This document shows positions 1 to 8,399 of a stretch of DNA of 64,000 nucleotides, piece by piece; the stretch's first letter is position 1, and each line of letters starts with the position of its first letter. The position numbers were made by a program, and so were the translations under genes. This DNA comes from Tateyamaria sp. ANG-S1 (GTDB taxonomy: Bacteria > Pseudomonadota > Alphaproteobacteria > Rhodobacterales > Rhodobacteraceae), in contig NZ_JWLL01000006.1 in the NCBI RefSeq assembly GCF_000814025.1, positions 372,001 through 436,000 on the forward strand, given 5' to 3'. The notes under the pieces are model-generated. The model was given only the letters and a program-made list of their open reading frames with translations. It was not told where the DNA came from and searched no databases.

Positions 1-422
1 ACGACTGTGTGCGTCTTGCATTCAAATGACACCGGCGCATCGGCGATGCGCGGCGGTCGAACATGGTTTGATGGAGAAGATTGCAGCCCCGCGATCTCCA
101 TCTCGCTCACCTCGACCGGCGCGTTCATGCAGGTTTGGTTCATCGCGCCTGCCATCTCCTCTGAGACCAGGTTCACGACAAACTCTCCGGTATCGAGGAT
201 ATTGCGCGCGGTGTCTTTCCACCCTTTTTCTGGATCAGCGAGAATACCAATCGCCACCGTGGGCGGCTTATGGCCCATGGCGTTGAAGAAACTGTATGGT
301 GCGGCGTTGATGACGCAATTGAGGCCCAGACTGCTCACCCACGCGATCGGGCGCGGCGTGACGCAAGCCGCCAGTAGCTTGTAGCTGAGTTGGGGGGTGG
401 CCGGATCAAGATCAAACCGCAT
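1..422 (-). CDS. flavin reductase-like domain protein (3' end cut by window edge)
   Basis: The reverse strand has an open frame from an ATG at 422 to the window edge, about 140 codons with no stop. The translation begins MRFDLDPATPQLSYKLLAA and contains TPRPIAWVSS and NAAPYSFFNAMGHKPP, the FMN-binding core of the flavin reductase-like/flavoredoxin family, followed by GEFVVNLVSEEMAGAMNQTC. Such proteins reduce or carry FMN, often for an oxygenase partner. The start lies 23 nt after the FAH hydrolase stop, so it is probably the third gene of the gentisate operon. The substrate is unknown and the C-terminus is outside the window. Confidence 0.8.
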   Translation of the reverse strand, partial: MRFDLDPATPQLSYKLLAACVTPRPIAWVSSLGLNCVINAAPYSFFNAMGHKPPTVAIGILADPEKGWKDTARNILDTGEFVVNLVSEEMAGAMNQTCMNAPVEVSEMEIAGLQSSPSNHVRPPRIADAPVSFECKTHTV

Positions 423-445
423 TTAACGCAGCCTCTGTGCCGCGC

Positions 446-1369
446 TCATGAAAAGGATCTGCCATCTATGATCGGGTGGCGAATGGTCCCGATACCCTCC
501 ACATGCGCTTGCATCACGTCGCCGGGCCAAAGCCATTCCTGCGGCTCGCGCCCTGCGCCAACGCCTTCGGGCGTGCCAGAGGCGATGATGTCTCCAGGCT
601 CCAGGGTGATGCCTTTCGACAGGTCCGAGATTAGCTCATCCACCTTGAACAGCATCTTCGCGGTGTTCGAGCGCTGTTTTTCAACCCCGTTCACTGTCAG
701 CCAAAGGTCTAGAACCTGCGGGTCTGGGATTTCGTCCGCGGTGACGATGCAGGGCCCGAACGGAGCATAGGTGTCCATCCCCTTGGAGAAAATCCACTGG
801 CCCGCGCGTCTGTTGTCGCGGGCAGAGACATCGATCATCACGGAATACCCAAACACGTGCTTCAGCGCGTCTTCGCGCCCGATCCGGGTTGCCGTCGTGC
901 CGATGATAACGGCCAGTTCCACTTCCCAGTCGAGTTGCTGTGTCATGTTGCCATCGTGGCGCACAGCATCCCCGGGCCCGATGACGGCTGTGGGTGGTTT
1001 GGAAAAAACCACTGGTTCCTTGGGCAGCGCATCGTCCGTGTCGAGCGCCTTGGCGCTTTCGGTGACGTGATCAAGGTAATTGAGCCCGATGCCAAAGATG
1101 TTCTTGCGCGGTTTGGGGATGGGGGCCAACAGTTTGACTGTTTCAATGGGCAGGGCAAGGGCGCTTCCCCAGTGACCGTCTGCTTCTGAAAGCGCCTGTC
1201 CCAATTGACGGACGGCAACGGGACCGAGGTCAATAAAATCCAGCATGCGGTCGGGAAAATCCATGTCGACAGCTTCGCCAAAGCCAGCAACATCGACCAC
1301 GATCCCGTCTTCGACCACACCCAATCGTGCCGCGGCTTCCACGTCGGTTTTATACGTTACAAGTTTCAT
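446..1369 (-). CDS. fumarylacetoacetate hydrolase (FAH) family protein, probable maleylpyruvate/fumarylpyruvate hydrolase
   Basis: This 307-residue protein has the FAH fold signature: an N-terminal cap, then IFGIGLNYLDHVTESAKA, the metal-ligand region (LDWEVELAVIIG, residues about 146-157) and SGTPEGVGAG near residue 268. The family cleaves C-C bonds of beta-diketo acids using Mg2+ or Mn2+. Its ATG overlaps the TGA of the gentisate dioxygenase gene, which points to the gentisate ring-cleavage product as substrate. No glutathione-dependent maleylpyruvate isomerase is visible beside it, so direct maleylpyruvate hydrolysis is possible, though an isomerase may lie outside the window. The family call is firm and the substrate is inferred from context. 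Confidence 0.9.
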   Translation of the reverse strand: MKLVTYKTDVEAAARLGVVEDGIVVDVAGFGEAVDMDFPDRMLDFIDLGPVAVRQLGQALSEADGHWGSALALPIETVKLLAPIPKPRKNIFGIGLNYLDHVTESAKALDTDDALPKEPVVFSKPPTAVIGPGDAVRHDGNMTQQLDWEVELAVIIGTTATRIGREDALKHVFGYSVMIDVSARDNRRAGQWIFSKGMDTYAPFGPCIVTADEIPDPQVLDLWLTVNGVEKQRSNTAKMLFKVDELISDLSKGITLEPGDIIASGTPEGVGAGREPQEWLWPGDVMQAHVEGIGTIRHPIIDGRSFS

Positions 1370-2484
1370 ATCCGTCCTTGGTCTGCAGTCAGTTGGTGGC
1401 CGCCATTGTCGCCCAGGGCCTCCTCGCGGTAGAGGCCCATCGCCCGGATCACCGGCAGATCATTCAGGCAGAACAGAACTGCGTCGTCCCGATCTGACGT
1501 ATTGCCATGTTCGTGCCAGGCCCAGGAGGGGACGCAGAATGTGTCTCGTTCGGTCCAGTCAAATCTTTGTCCGTTGATAACCGAATAGCCCGATCCCTTT
1601 ACCACCTGGTAGAGATAGCTGCCGGTGTGCCGATGCGCTTTGGTCTGCATGCCGGGTGCCAAAAGTTGCATGCTCGCGCCAAGGGTCTTCATCACCGGGC
1701 CATTATTGATCGGGTTCACGTACTCCATGAGGGTCCCGTCAAAGGGGGAAGGCTCCGCGCTCGCGGCATAGGCCTGCAAAGCTTCATAGGTGCGGCCCCA
1801 TTCATATTTGAACATCGGGCTATAGCCTTTGTCCCACGTACCTCCGCCGGGGGTCAGCCCCGGATTGCCCCAGGTTTTGCTCATGTCATCAACCGGGTAG
1901 GCCACAGGTTCACTGAGGTCGGGATGCACTTCGAAGAAATTCGCCTCCATCGCGTTTACGAACGGGATGTCCAGACCATCCTGCCAGATACAAGGGGTGC
2001 CCGTGTCTTCCACCGCGTGTTCGTGCCAGGTGCCGTTCGGGGTCAGCACAAAGTCGTTCCGCCCAAGCGTCATCTTGTGCCCATCGACAACCGTGTATGC
2101 CCCAGTACCCTCCATGATGAAACGTATTGCAGAGGCAGAGTGGCGGTGCGCCGTGGCCTTCTCTCCGGGGTGCATCACTTGCAGTCCGGCATAGATCCAG
2201 CCAACCGCAGCGGACACGTCTGTCCGACCCGGGTTGTTGAAATAGATGACGCGCCTGCCAGCCTTCTCGGGCGTCACCAATTCAACCGAGCGCAGGACCT
2301 TTCCCCGCAGATCCTGATAGCGCCAAAGCACCGGCACCGATTGGGATTGCGGCTCCCACGGTTCGATCTTGTTGGCGACCGTCCAAAGCGCGCCGGTGTG
2401 ATGGCCGCTGAGTTCATCGTAGTATTGCAGCAGTTCCGGCGTGTCTTCGACATTGGCCCGTCCTACAACGTCTTCGCGTGTCAT
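1366..2484 (-). CDS. gentisate 1,2-dioxygenase (bicupin)
   Basis: The product is about 372 residues with two cupin domains. The first holds the Fe(II)-ligand pattern HRHSASAIRFIMEG...NGTWHEH typical of gentisate 1,2-dioxygenase; the second cupin has KAHRHTGSYLYQVVKGSG and SWAWHEHGN. The enzyme opens gentisate between C1 and C2 to maleylpyruvate. I chose the ATG at 2484 rather than an upstream GTG at 2514, because a TATAAT-like -10 at 2522-2527 would put the transcript start at about 2515, and GAGG precedes the ATG. It is the first gene of an operon with the FAH hydrolase and the flavin reductase. Confidence 0.9.
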   Translation of the reverse strand: MTREDVVGRANVEDTPELLQYYDELSGHHTGALWTVANKIEPWEPQSQSVPVLWRYQDLRGKVLRSVELVTPEKAGRRVIYFNNPGRTDVSAAVGWIYAGLQVMHPGEKATAHRHSASAIRFIMEGTGAYTVVDGHKMTLGRNDFVLTPNGTWHEHAVEDTGTPCIWQDGLDIPFVNAMEANFFEVHPDLSEPVAYPVDDMSKTWGNPGLTPGGGTWDKGYSPMFKYEWGRTYEALQAYAASAEPSPFDGTLMEYVNPINNGPVMKTLGASMQLLAPGMQTKAHRHTGSYLYQVVKGSGYSVINGQRFDWTERDTFCVPSWAWHEHGNTSDRDDAVLFCLNDLPVIRAMGLYREEALGDNGGHQLTADQGRI

Positions 2485-2521
2485 ATCTTGGGTCCCTCGG
2501 GGGGCGTGTCTCACCTTTAGG

Positions 2522-2550
2522 ATTATAATGTTTTAGGTTTAAAGTAAATC
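2522..2550 (-). promoter_or_regulatory. candidate promoter of the gentisate operon
   Basis: On the reverse strand TATAAT reads from 2527 to 2522 inside an AT-rich stretch between the MarR stop and the dioxygenase start. The -35 is poor. An imperfect CTTTA...TAAAG inverted arrangement brackets the -10 and could be the binding site of the adjacent MarR protein. No consensus could be tested. Confidence 0.4.
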
Positions 2551-2562
2551 TGTGATAGCGCG

Positions 2563-3012
2563 CTAGTCGCGGGCTTCGGCTTGCCGCAGCAAATCGCGGA
2601 TGACGTCCAGTTGCGGATGGTCAAGGGTTTCAAATATCTCGTTTATGACAATCTCGTGTCCGCGCGCCTGTTCTTCAAACTCGGCTCTGCCTTTCTCCGT
2701 CAGGGCCACATTCACCACGCGGCGGTCGTGTTCGGTTGGCTCGCGGGTGACCAGGCCATCGCGCTCCAGCATGTTCACGATGGTCGAGGAGTTGCCGTTT
2801 GAAACCAACAGCAGCTTGCTGAGATCCCCGATATTGAGCGGCTCATCACTGCGATAGAGGGCCGCCATGACATCGAACCTTGGCAGGGTCGTATTGTGCT
2901 CCACCCGCATGTATTCGCGCAAACGCTTCTCGGTCGCACGGGTAAGGCGCAGCAGGCGCAACCAGGTGCGAAGCCTGCGGCGGGCGAGGGGCGTCTGTTC
3001 AGTCAAAAGCAC
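2563..3012 (-). CDS. MarR family transcriptional regulator
   Basis: This is a winged-helix MarR protein: LRLTRATEKRLREYM, then TLPRFDVMAALYR, the recognition-helix region LLLVSNGNSSTIVNMLERDG and the wing RDGLVTREPTEHDRRVVNV. MarR proteins usually repress neighbouring catabolic genes and are released by a phenolic ligand or its CoA ester. It lies just upstream of the gentisate dioxygenase on the same strand and is the likely local regulator. It is clearly paralogous to the MarR gene at 39004, sharing TLPRFDV and KVSNGN/LVSNGN motifs. The start is uncertain: no ATG is available; GTG 3012 gives 149 residues, and TTG 3063 is the alternative. The stop is TAG. Confidence 0.85.
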   Translation of the reverse strand: MLLTEQTPLARRRLRTWLRLLRLTRATEKRLREYMRVEHNTTLPRFDVMAALYRSDEPLNIGDLSKLLLVSNGNSSTIVNMLERDGLVTREPTEHDRRVVNVALTEKGRAEFEEQARGHEIVINEIFETLDHPQLDVIRDLLRQAEARD

Positions 3013-3279
3013 GGTCCGTTCGTTCGGTTGCCGTAAGTTACCTAGGCAAAATCCGCGTTTCAAGCGATGGTGGAACCGGCGCCGTGCTCAATCTGTTTTG
3101 GGTTCAAGCTGGTTCGTTGGTTTTCTGGGAGTGCCTTGCTCTGTCGATAAGAGTTCCTGGTCCGCAAGATCAGGCATGGCAATGCAGGTCTGATCACAAA
3201 TGCTACGAAAAGGTGGCCGATGCCCAAGTGGCGTCAACTGCATCCAAGCCAGATCAATTCGGGGTTCAGTGAGGCGGGT

Positions 3280-3969
3280 CTAACGGACTGGCGTGAGCCG
3301 CTGCGCAATCTCATCGACGGTGTAGACATCGCCAAATTGCTGAATGATCGTTTCAAGCGCGGCGCGATGTTCTTCGTCTGATAGCGCCGCGGTGGCGTCG
3401 GATACCATGACCACATTGAAATCCATCATCATGGCATCGCGCGCGGTGGACTCGCAGCAGACATTTGTCTTGGTCCCGGTGATGAGCAGTGTGTCGATCC
3501 CCAAAGATCGCAGGATCCGCTCCAGCGGCGATGATCCAGGGATCAGTGCAGAGTAACGGTTTTTCATGATTTTCAGATCGTCTTCCTGCACATCCAGACC
3601 TTGCCAGATCTCCTGACCCGGGCTGCCGGGCGCCATGCTTTGGATCGTGCGGGCGCGGATGTCGTCAGAGACGAAATTGTCGAAAAAGCCTGCCCAGTCA
3701 CTTGCGCCGTCCTTGTTCTGGTTGGCGTGGTTGACCCAAATGACATGGCCGCGCTGTGCGCGCATGATCGCGTTGAGACGGTTGATCGGCTCCAGCAGCC
3801 CCCTTGACGCCGGGACCTCCGCCGGCCCGCCCTCGGCACAGAATGTCGCCTGCATATCAATGACAATCACCGCTGTCCTGGCGGGATCAAAGCTGTCGAA
3901 GAGGTGCACCTTCCCACGCCGCGCGATCACGCGGTCCTTGATTTCCTGGCGTATCCCTGTGGTGTGCAT
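3280..3969 (-). CDS. cysteine hydrolase, isochorismatase-like family
   Basis: The 229-residue protein carries the isochorismatase-fold triad in its usual order: Asp in VIVIDMQATF (about residue 38), Lys in DLKIMKNRYSA (about 137), and Cys in TGTKTNVCCESTARDA (about 172). Relatives hydrolyse amides, N-carbamoyl compounds, ureido compounds or enol ethers, so the family does not fix the substrate. It is divergent from the TetR-reductive-dehalogenase operon, and its upstream region holds one copy of the 37-bp element also found before the CoA ligase operon. It probably belongs to that regulon. The stop is TAG. Confidence 0.85.
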   Translation of the reverse strand: MHTTGIRQEIKDRVIARRGKVHLFDSFDPARTAVIVIDMQATFCAEGGPAEVPASRGLLEPINRLNAIMRAQRGHVIWVNHANQNKDGASDWAGFFDNFVSDDIRARTIQSMAPGSPGQEIWQGLDVQEDDLKIMKNRYSALIPGSSPLERILRSLGIDTLLITGTKTNVCCESTARDAMMMDFNVVMVSDATAALSDEEHRAALETIIQQFGDVYTVDEIAQRLTPVR

Positions 3970-4071
3970 TGCAGGTGCTCCTGTTTTGCTAATCCTTGCG
4001 TAAACGAAGGTACGTTCCCTTGTTCTATCTTAGATGGATCAAGGGTTTAGCACAGGGGGTCAACAAATATG

Positions 4072-4108
4072 TTAAGCTTGACGTAATCTATACAAAAACG
4101 TATACAAA
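4072..4108. promoter_or_regulatory. 37-bp putative operator, copy 1 (hydrolase/TetR divergent promoter)
   Basis: This 37-bp sequence matches 12557-12593 at 33 positions. It opens with TTAAGCTT and ends with TATAC, six bases, then GTATACAAA, so it contains a TATAC/GTATA inverted repeat and two TATACAA direct repeats. It lies about 100 bp upstream of the hydrolase start and about 255 bp upstream of the TetR start. Spacing and conservation in non-coding DNA suggest an operator, probably for the adjacent TetR protein. Confidence 0.6.
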
Positions 4109-4187
4109 ATCCCATCGAAGCTTTTTCCAGCCCTTGCCGCGCAGGTTGCGCGCCATTCAGGACGCCTTGATGCTGACAATTTTCTTT

Positions 4188-4199
4188 ATTGGGCCCAAT
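4188..4199. promoter_or_regulatory. 12-bp perfect palindrome upstream of the TetR gene
   Basis: ATTGGGCCCAAT is a perfect palindrome about 165 bp before the TetR start, in the 394-bp intergenic region. It may be a second regulator site. Nothing beyond its symmetry and position supports this. Confidence 0.25.
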
Positions 4200-4363
4200 G
4201 GTGTTGCCAATGAGGCTGAATTCAACGGCGTTGTAGCTCCAATAGGGGCTGCTAGCGCCAATGGTATTCCTCAGATTGATGCGGGGCACGGTGTCGCGAT
4301 GGCGAGCCAGGCCACCAAGCCCGATGGGCTGAGCGGCGTTCGCATCCGGTCGCGTAGCTGATC

Positions 4364-4975
4364 ATGGCGCAAGCGAAAACCTCCACTGCGACGAGAGCGT
4401 ACACCCGCAGCGGTCGGGATGGTGCGCGTGTCTGGATCATTGGCGCGCTCGATATGCTGGTGCGCGGTGGCGTTGGCGCGATCAAGGTCGAACGGCTGGC
4501 GAGTGAGATCAACGTCTCTAAGGGCAGCTTTTACTGGTTCTTCCGCAACACCGATGAGTTGCTGCGCCGGAGCCTGGAACACTGGCGGGAACACCTGAAC
4601 AACGCAGTGTTCGAAGAGGTGCGCGCCTCGCAAGGGCCGGTCCAGGATCGACTCTGCGATATGGTGGATATGGTGCTTCAGTCGCGGCTCGGGCGCTATG
4701 ACGCTGCCATTCGCGCGTGGGCCACGACGGATCAGAACGTGCAGGCGATTGTGTCCGAGGTTGATCAGGAACGGCTTGCATTTCTGGTAGAGCTTTTCGA
4801 AGAAGCCGGGCTGGCACCTGATCTTGCGGCGCAAAATGCGCATCTTTTTTACCGAGCTTTCATCGCGGAATCCTACCTTCGTATGTATCCCGGCGCGGCC
4901 AAGAAGGGGGCCTATCTGAAAGACCTGCTTGGGATTCTTCTGACTGCACCCGCGTCGCAAAACTATCGGGAATGA
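4364..4975 (+). CDS. TetR/AcrR family transcriptional regulator
   Basis: The 203-residue protein has a TetR DNA-binding domain (residues about 20-70): ALDMLVRGGVGAIKVERLA, then the helix-turn-helix INVSKGSFYWFFRNTDELL. The C-terminal half is an all-helical ligand/dimer domain. The gene is followed after 9 nt by the first reductive-dehalogenase-like gene on the same strand and is divergent from the cysteine hydrolase. It is the obvious candidate to bind the shared 37-bp element at 4072 and 12557. Its ligand is unknown; an aromatic acid or its CoA ester would fit the context. Confidence 0.9.
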   Translation: MAQAKTSTATRAYTRSGRDGARVWIIGALDMLVRGGVGAIKVERLASEINVSKGSFYWFFRNTDELLRRSLEHWREHLNNAVFEEVRASQGPVQDRLCDMVDMVLQSRLGRYDAAIRAWATTDQNVQAIVSEVDQERLAFLVELFEEAGLAPDLAAQNAHLFYRAFIAESYLRMYPGAAKKGAYLKDLLGILLTAPASQNYRE

Positions 4976-4984
4976 TGCCGCGCG

Positions 4985-6013
4985 ATGGATGCTCTTGAGG
5001 TCAAATCCATCGCCAAGACCCTTGGTGCAGACCTTGTCGGGATCGCCAGCGCAGAGGTGTTGAATGCACATCCGCCTGACCCGAAGGTCCCCCAGACGCC
5101 GGACCGTATTTCCCCGCACTGCAAAAGTGTGATCGTCATCGCCAGCCGTATCCCGGTTGCGGCCTTTCGGGCCAAGTCCAGCGTGGCCGTGCAGTACATG
5201 GACATGCTGGTGTTGCGGCGCATGGACAAGATATCCCATCGGCTTGCGACGCGATTGGAAGAGGCGGGGCATCCCAGCTTTGTCACGGCCGCGCAGGAGA
5301 CTGACTGGGACTATAAGCGCGCGAGCTACGGCAGGCTTTCGACCCGCCACCTTGGGGTGGAGGCTGGTCTGGGCACACTTGGCCTTGATGTGAATATACT
5401 GACGCCCGAATACGGGCCGCGCGTCTACCTGACCGGCATTCTGACGGAGCTGGAACTTGAGCCCGACGGCAAGACGACCGAGCAGGTCTGTATCGGAGAA
5501 AGCTGCTCGCGCTGTTTGCATTCCTGTCCCACCGACGCGGTCGAGCATTTCAATCTGAACAAACGCGCTTGCGCGCAGGCTGCTCAGGAGTTCGGCTTCA
5601 TGACGTCGCTTGCACTGTGGGAAGCCATGGTCGACGGCGATGCGACGCGAAAGAAGGAGTTGATCGCAAGCCGGGATATGTTTGGTTTCTGGCAAGGCAT
5701 GCTGCGGGTCGTGGGGTCTTTCGGGGACTGCCCGCGCTGTCTGGCCGTGTGTCCGGTGGGCAATGACTACCATGCCTTTTTGGCCAAGCCGCAGAAGGTG
5801 ATCCCGGAAAAGACGCCCGAGAAAGTGGCCAAAGCCCAGGCATTTAAAGCCGCGCGCTTGGCGGGCGAGCCTGTGACCGGCTTGTCGGATCACAACAAAC
5901 GTTGGGTCGGCGAAGAGGGGTATCAGGGGATCGTCGCGCGCCAGTTAAAGGGCTTCAAAGCGGCGCAGAAAAAGCGCGCCGAAGACGCAGAGCAGCCGGG
6001 TGCTGATACATGA
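4985..6013 (+). CDS. QueG/reductive-dehalogenase-like double-[4Fe-4S] protein 1
   Basis: The 342-residue protein resembles the catalytic module shared by epoxyqueuosine reductase and reductive dehalogenases. It has KTLGADLVGIA near the N-terminus, the cobamide-region signature VEAGLGTLG...TPEYGPRVYLT (residues 125-150), a first Fe-S motif with Cys169, Cys174, Cys177 and Cys181 (CIGESCSRCLHSC), and a second with Cys249, Cys252 and Cys256 (CPRCLAVCPVG). No Tat or Sec signal is visible, so it should be cytoplasmic. Its stop overlaps the start of the next paralogue. The reaction is not known; it could be reductive removal of a halogen or another leaving group, or an accessory electron-transfer role. 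Confidence 0.75.
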   Translation: MDALEVKSIAKTLGADLVGIASAEVLNAHPPDPKVPQTPDRISPHCKSVIVIASRIPVAAFRAKSSVAVQYMDMLVLRRMDKISHRLATRLEEAGHPSFVTAAQETDWDYKRASYGRLSTRHLGVEAGLGTLGLDVNILTPEYGPRVYLTGILTELELEPDGKTTEQVCIGESCSRCLHSCPTDAVEHFNLNKRACAQAAQEFGFMTSLALWEAMVDGDATRKKELIASRDMFGFWQGMLRVVGSFGDCPRCLAVCPVGNDYHAFLAKPQKVIPEKTPEKVAKAQAFKAARLAGEPVTGLSDHNKRWVGEEGYQGIVARQLKGFKAAQKKRAEDAEQPGADT

Positions 6014-7002
6014 CGGTGATGTTCCAGGAACCGATCGCCGCCTCGGACATCAAGGACAAGGCGCGCAGCCTCGGGGCGGATTTGGTCGGTATTGCCGATG
6101 GTCACATCATGAACGCGCATCCGCCCAATCCGCGTGTGCTGCAAACACCAGAACGGATCACGGATCATGACGGCGACCGCTGCATCGTGATGGCGAAACG
6201 GTACAGCGTGGGCACGACCCGGCTGCCGCGCGTGGATGAGCGACACAAATACTACAACGACGAACTGACCCTGACAGAGCTTGAAAGCATCTCGCTTGAA
6301 ATGGTGCTGTGGCTGGAGGACCGGGGATATCCGGCGTTTATCATTCCGCCAACCCATGTCGACCCTTGGGTCTATTTCGGAGAGCCGGATCAGCATGTAG
6401 AGACGATCCTGTCGCTGACCCATGCCGCGGTTGAGGCGGGCCTTGGCACTTTGGGCATGGCCGAGCAATTGATTACTCCCGAATATGGCCCGCGCGTTCT
6501 GCTAACCGCCGTTCTGACCTCCGCACCCGTTGAAGCAGATACCAAGCGGACGGACGCCCTATGTCTCGGGGCCTCATGTGGGCGCTGCGTGCAAACCTGC
6601 CCGGCCGACGCCGTGCATCATTTCGAACGCGACTGGCAGGCCTGTGACACCCATCGCTCGCCACATGGGTTTCGCGCACTGGCAGACCACTTGTCGCGCA
6701 TTATCGACGAGCCGGACCCGGCAGAGAAAAAGAAGATGCTGCGCAGCAAGGATCAATTCTACATCTGGCAATCCATGTTGCGCGGTGCCGGTGTGGTGAC
6801 GGGCTGCAGGCGGTGCCAGGACGTGTGCCCGGTCGGTGAAGACTATACGCGCCTGTCTGACGTGTTGGACGATATACCAGAAGCCACGCCCGAAAAGGCC
6901 GATCGGGCCGCAGCCTACTACATGGCAGAGCAGGCCGGTGAACTGCCCCCGAGTTATCACAAAGCCGCACGCTGGATGGGTGCCTTCCCCTCCAAAGATT
7001 GA
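6010..7002 (+). CDS. QueG/reductive-dehalogenase-like double-[4Fe-4S] protein 2
   Basis: This 330-residue paralogue of the preceding protein starts with ATGA overlap. It shares ARSLGADLVGIADGHIMNAHP, HAAVEAGLGTLGMAEQLI and TPEYGPRVLL, a first cluster motif CLGASCGRCVQTCP, a second CRRCQDVCPVGEDY and the same C-terminal TPEKADRAAAY pattern. It diverges strongly from its neighbour in the middle, as expected for subunits or enzymes with different substrates rather than a recent duplication. There is no signal peptide. Co-translation of two similar Fe-S proteins suggests they work together, possibly as a heteromer, but that is inference. Confidence 0.75.
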   Translation: MTVMFQEPIAASDIKDKARSLGADLVGIADGHIMNAHPPNPRVLQTPERITDHDGDRCIVMAKRYSVGTTRLPRVDERHKYYNDELTLTELESISLEMVLWLEDRGYPAFIIPPTHVDPWVYFGEPDQHVETILSLTHAAVEAGLGTLGMAEQLITPEYGPRVLLTAVLTSAPVEADTKRTDALCLGASCGRCVQTCPADAVHHFERDWQACDTHRSPHGFRALADHLSRIIDEPDPAEKKKMLRSKDQFYIWQSMLRGAGVVTGCRRCQDVCPVGEDYTRLSDVLDDIPEATPEKADRAAAYYMAEQAGELPPSYHKAARWMGAFPSKD

Positions 7003-7031
7003 CGTGCGCATCTGAAAGGAGCGGCACACTC

Positions 7032-8390
7032 ATGAACAAGGTCGCAGATACCAAACCAGCAAAGCTGCTGTTTCCCGAGCAAGCCCAAGCGCCTGCGCAG
7101 AACGAGCCGTTTGCAAACTCCAAGAACATCGAGATTACGCCGGAGTTCAGCGGGTTTCATCAGCACAACGATATGTTCAGCCGGGGGTTTTGGGACAAGG
7201 GCTTCGCCAACAGGATAACGATGCGGTTCTTTCGGTCTTTTGTTAAGCCCAAGGAGCGGATGCGCGACGAAGAGGGTTTTGGGCAGGAGGACTTTGCCGT
7301 GCGCAACGGCCCCTGGGTCGTAACCGAGATGTTTGCGGAGATGAAAAAGCACGATGACCGCCGGGAAGGCTTCACCGATGATTTCAGCCCGCATATCCCG
7401 CCTAAGGTCGAGCCCATGGACATGGGCAGTCCGGCCAAAGCCACGAAGCGCGTCAAGAAAGTGGCCAAGCTGTACGGGGCTGATCTGGTGGGCATTACGG
7501 CATATGATCCACGCTGGACCTATCGGTCGAAATTCAGCGCGCGCAAGATCGCCTCAAAACCGGTCGAGATCCCTGCGGAAGTGACCAATGTGATCGTCCT
7601 GGGCAAAAGTATGCGGCACGACGTCGTGCGCATGTCACCAACAGCCACGGCGGCGACCTCATCTGCTGCGGGGTATGCCGAGGATGCGATCACCTTGCTG
7701 GCGTTGGCGCAGTACATTCGCAGTCTCGGCTACATCGCCATTGCCAATCAGAACGACACGAACCTTGCCATTCCTTACGCTATTCAGGCGGGGTTGGGCG
7801 AATACGGGCGAAACGGGCTTTGCATCACGCGGGAATATGGTCCCCGTGTGCGCTTTGGGCGTATCCTGACGAATATGCCGCTGGACCACGACAAACCGAT
7901 TGCCTTCGGGGTTGAGAAAACCTGCGAAATATGCCGTCGCTGCGCCAACAATTGCCCGCCTCAGGCGATAGATCACGGCCCTCCCAGTACGTACACGTTC
8001 AACCGCTCAAATACGCGGGGCATCAAGAAATGGACCACGGACGGCGAGAAATGCTTCAAGTTCTGGGTGTCGCGCGGCAGCGATTGCGCCAATTGCATCC
8101 GCACCTGTCCCTACAACAAGGAGTTCGACAAGCTGTGGTCGAAGGTCCTGCGCTTTTTGCTGTCGACCCGGCTGCGCAAGCTTGCCCTGCATCTGGATGA
8201 CAAGACCCGGATGCATGATCAGATCAAACCCTCCAGCTGGTGGGCGTCTGAAAAGGGGCCGTTCACCGTACTGGAGCGTGCGAAAGATCATGCGTTGATG
8301 CCGGATCTGAAGGGTCAGCAGGATCGCATAAAGGCCATCCGCGATGCCAAGCGCGCCAAGGCTGAGGCGGAAGCGGGCGCTGCCGATTAA
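7032..8390 (+). CDS. reductive dehalogenase-like (RdhA family) iron-sulfur protein
   Basis: The product is about 452 residues from the ATG at 7032, chosen because AAAGGAG sits 11 nt upstream. The C-terminal 310 residues look like RdhA: KLYGADLVGITAYDPRWTY, then AGLGEYGRNGLCITREYGPR (residues 253-272), a cluster motif with Cys298, Cys301, Cys304 and Cys308 (CEICRRCANNCP), and a second with Cys341, Cys352, Cys355 and Cys359 (CANCIRTCPYNK). RdhA enzymes use a base-off cobamide for reductive dehalogenation. No twin-arginine signal and no RdhB anchor are seen, so this would be a cytoplasmic type. It is the last gene of the TetR operon and ends 9 nt from the converging TRAP gene. Confidence 0.8.
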   Translation: MNKVADTKPAKLLFPEQAQAPAQNEPFANSKNIEITPEFSGFHQHNDMFSRGFWDKGFANRITMRFFRSFVKPKERMRDEEGFGQEDFAVRNGPWVVTEMFAEMKKHDDRREGFTDDFSPHIPPKVEPMDMGSPAKATKRVKKVAKLYGADLVGITAYDPRWTYRSKFSARKIASKPVEIPAEVTNVIVLGKSMRHDVVRMSPTATAATSSAAGYAEDAITLLALAQYIRSLGYIAIANQNDTNLAIPYAIQAGLGEYGRNGLCITREYGPRVRFGRILTNMPLDHDKPIAFGVEKTCEICRRCANNCPPQAIDHGPPSTYTFNRSNTRGIKKWTTDGEKCFKFWVSRGSDCANCIRTCPYNKEFDKLWSKVLRFLLSTRLRKLALHLDDKTRMHDQIKPSSWWASEKGPFTVLERAKDHALMPDLKGQQDRIKAIRDAKRAKAEAEAGAAD

Positions 8391-8399
8391 CAGGTGGCC

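Noticed and set aside
1340-1370. Third copy of the 37-bp operator (TTATACGTTACAAG)
   Set aside because: Only a short part resembles the element, and it lies within the FAH coding sequence.
3996-4361. 121-codon forward frame before the TetR gene
   Set aside because: It overlaps the operator and has no family features. The region behaves as a promoter region.
4271-5893. 540-codon reverse-strand open frame
   Set aside because: It is antisense to the TetR and first RdhA/QueG-like genes, has low-complexity Arg/Pro/His composition, and matches no family. The forward genes have clear motifs.
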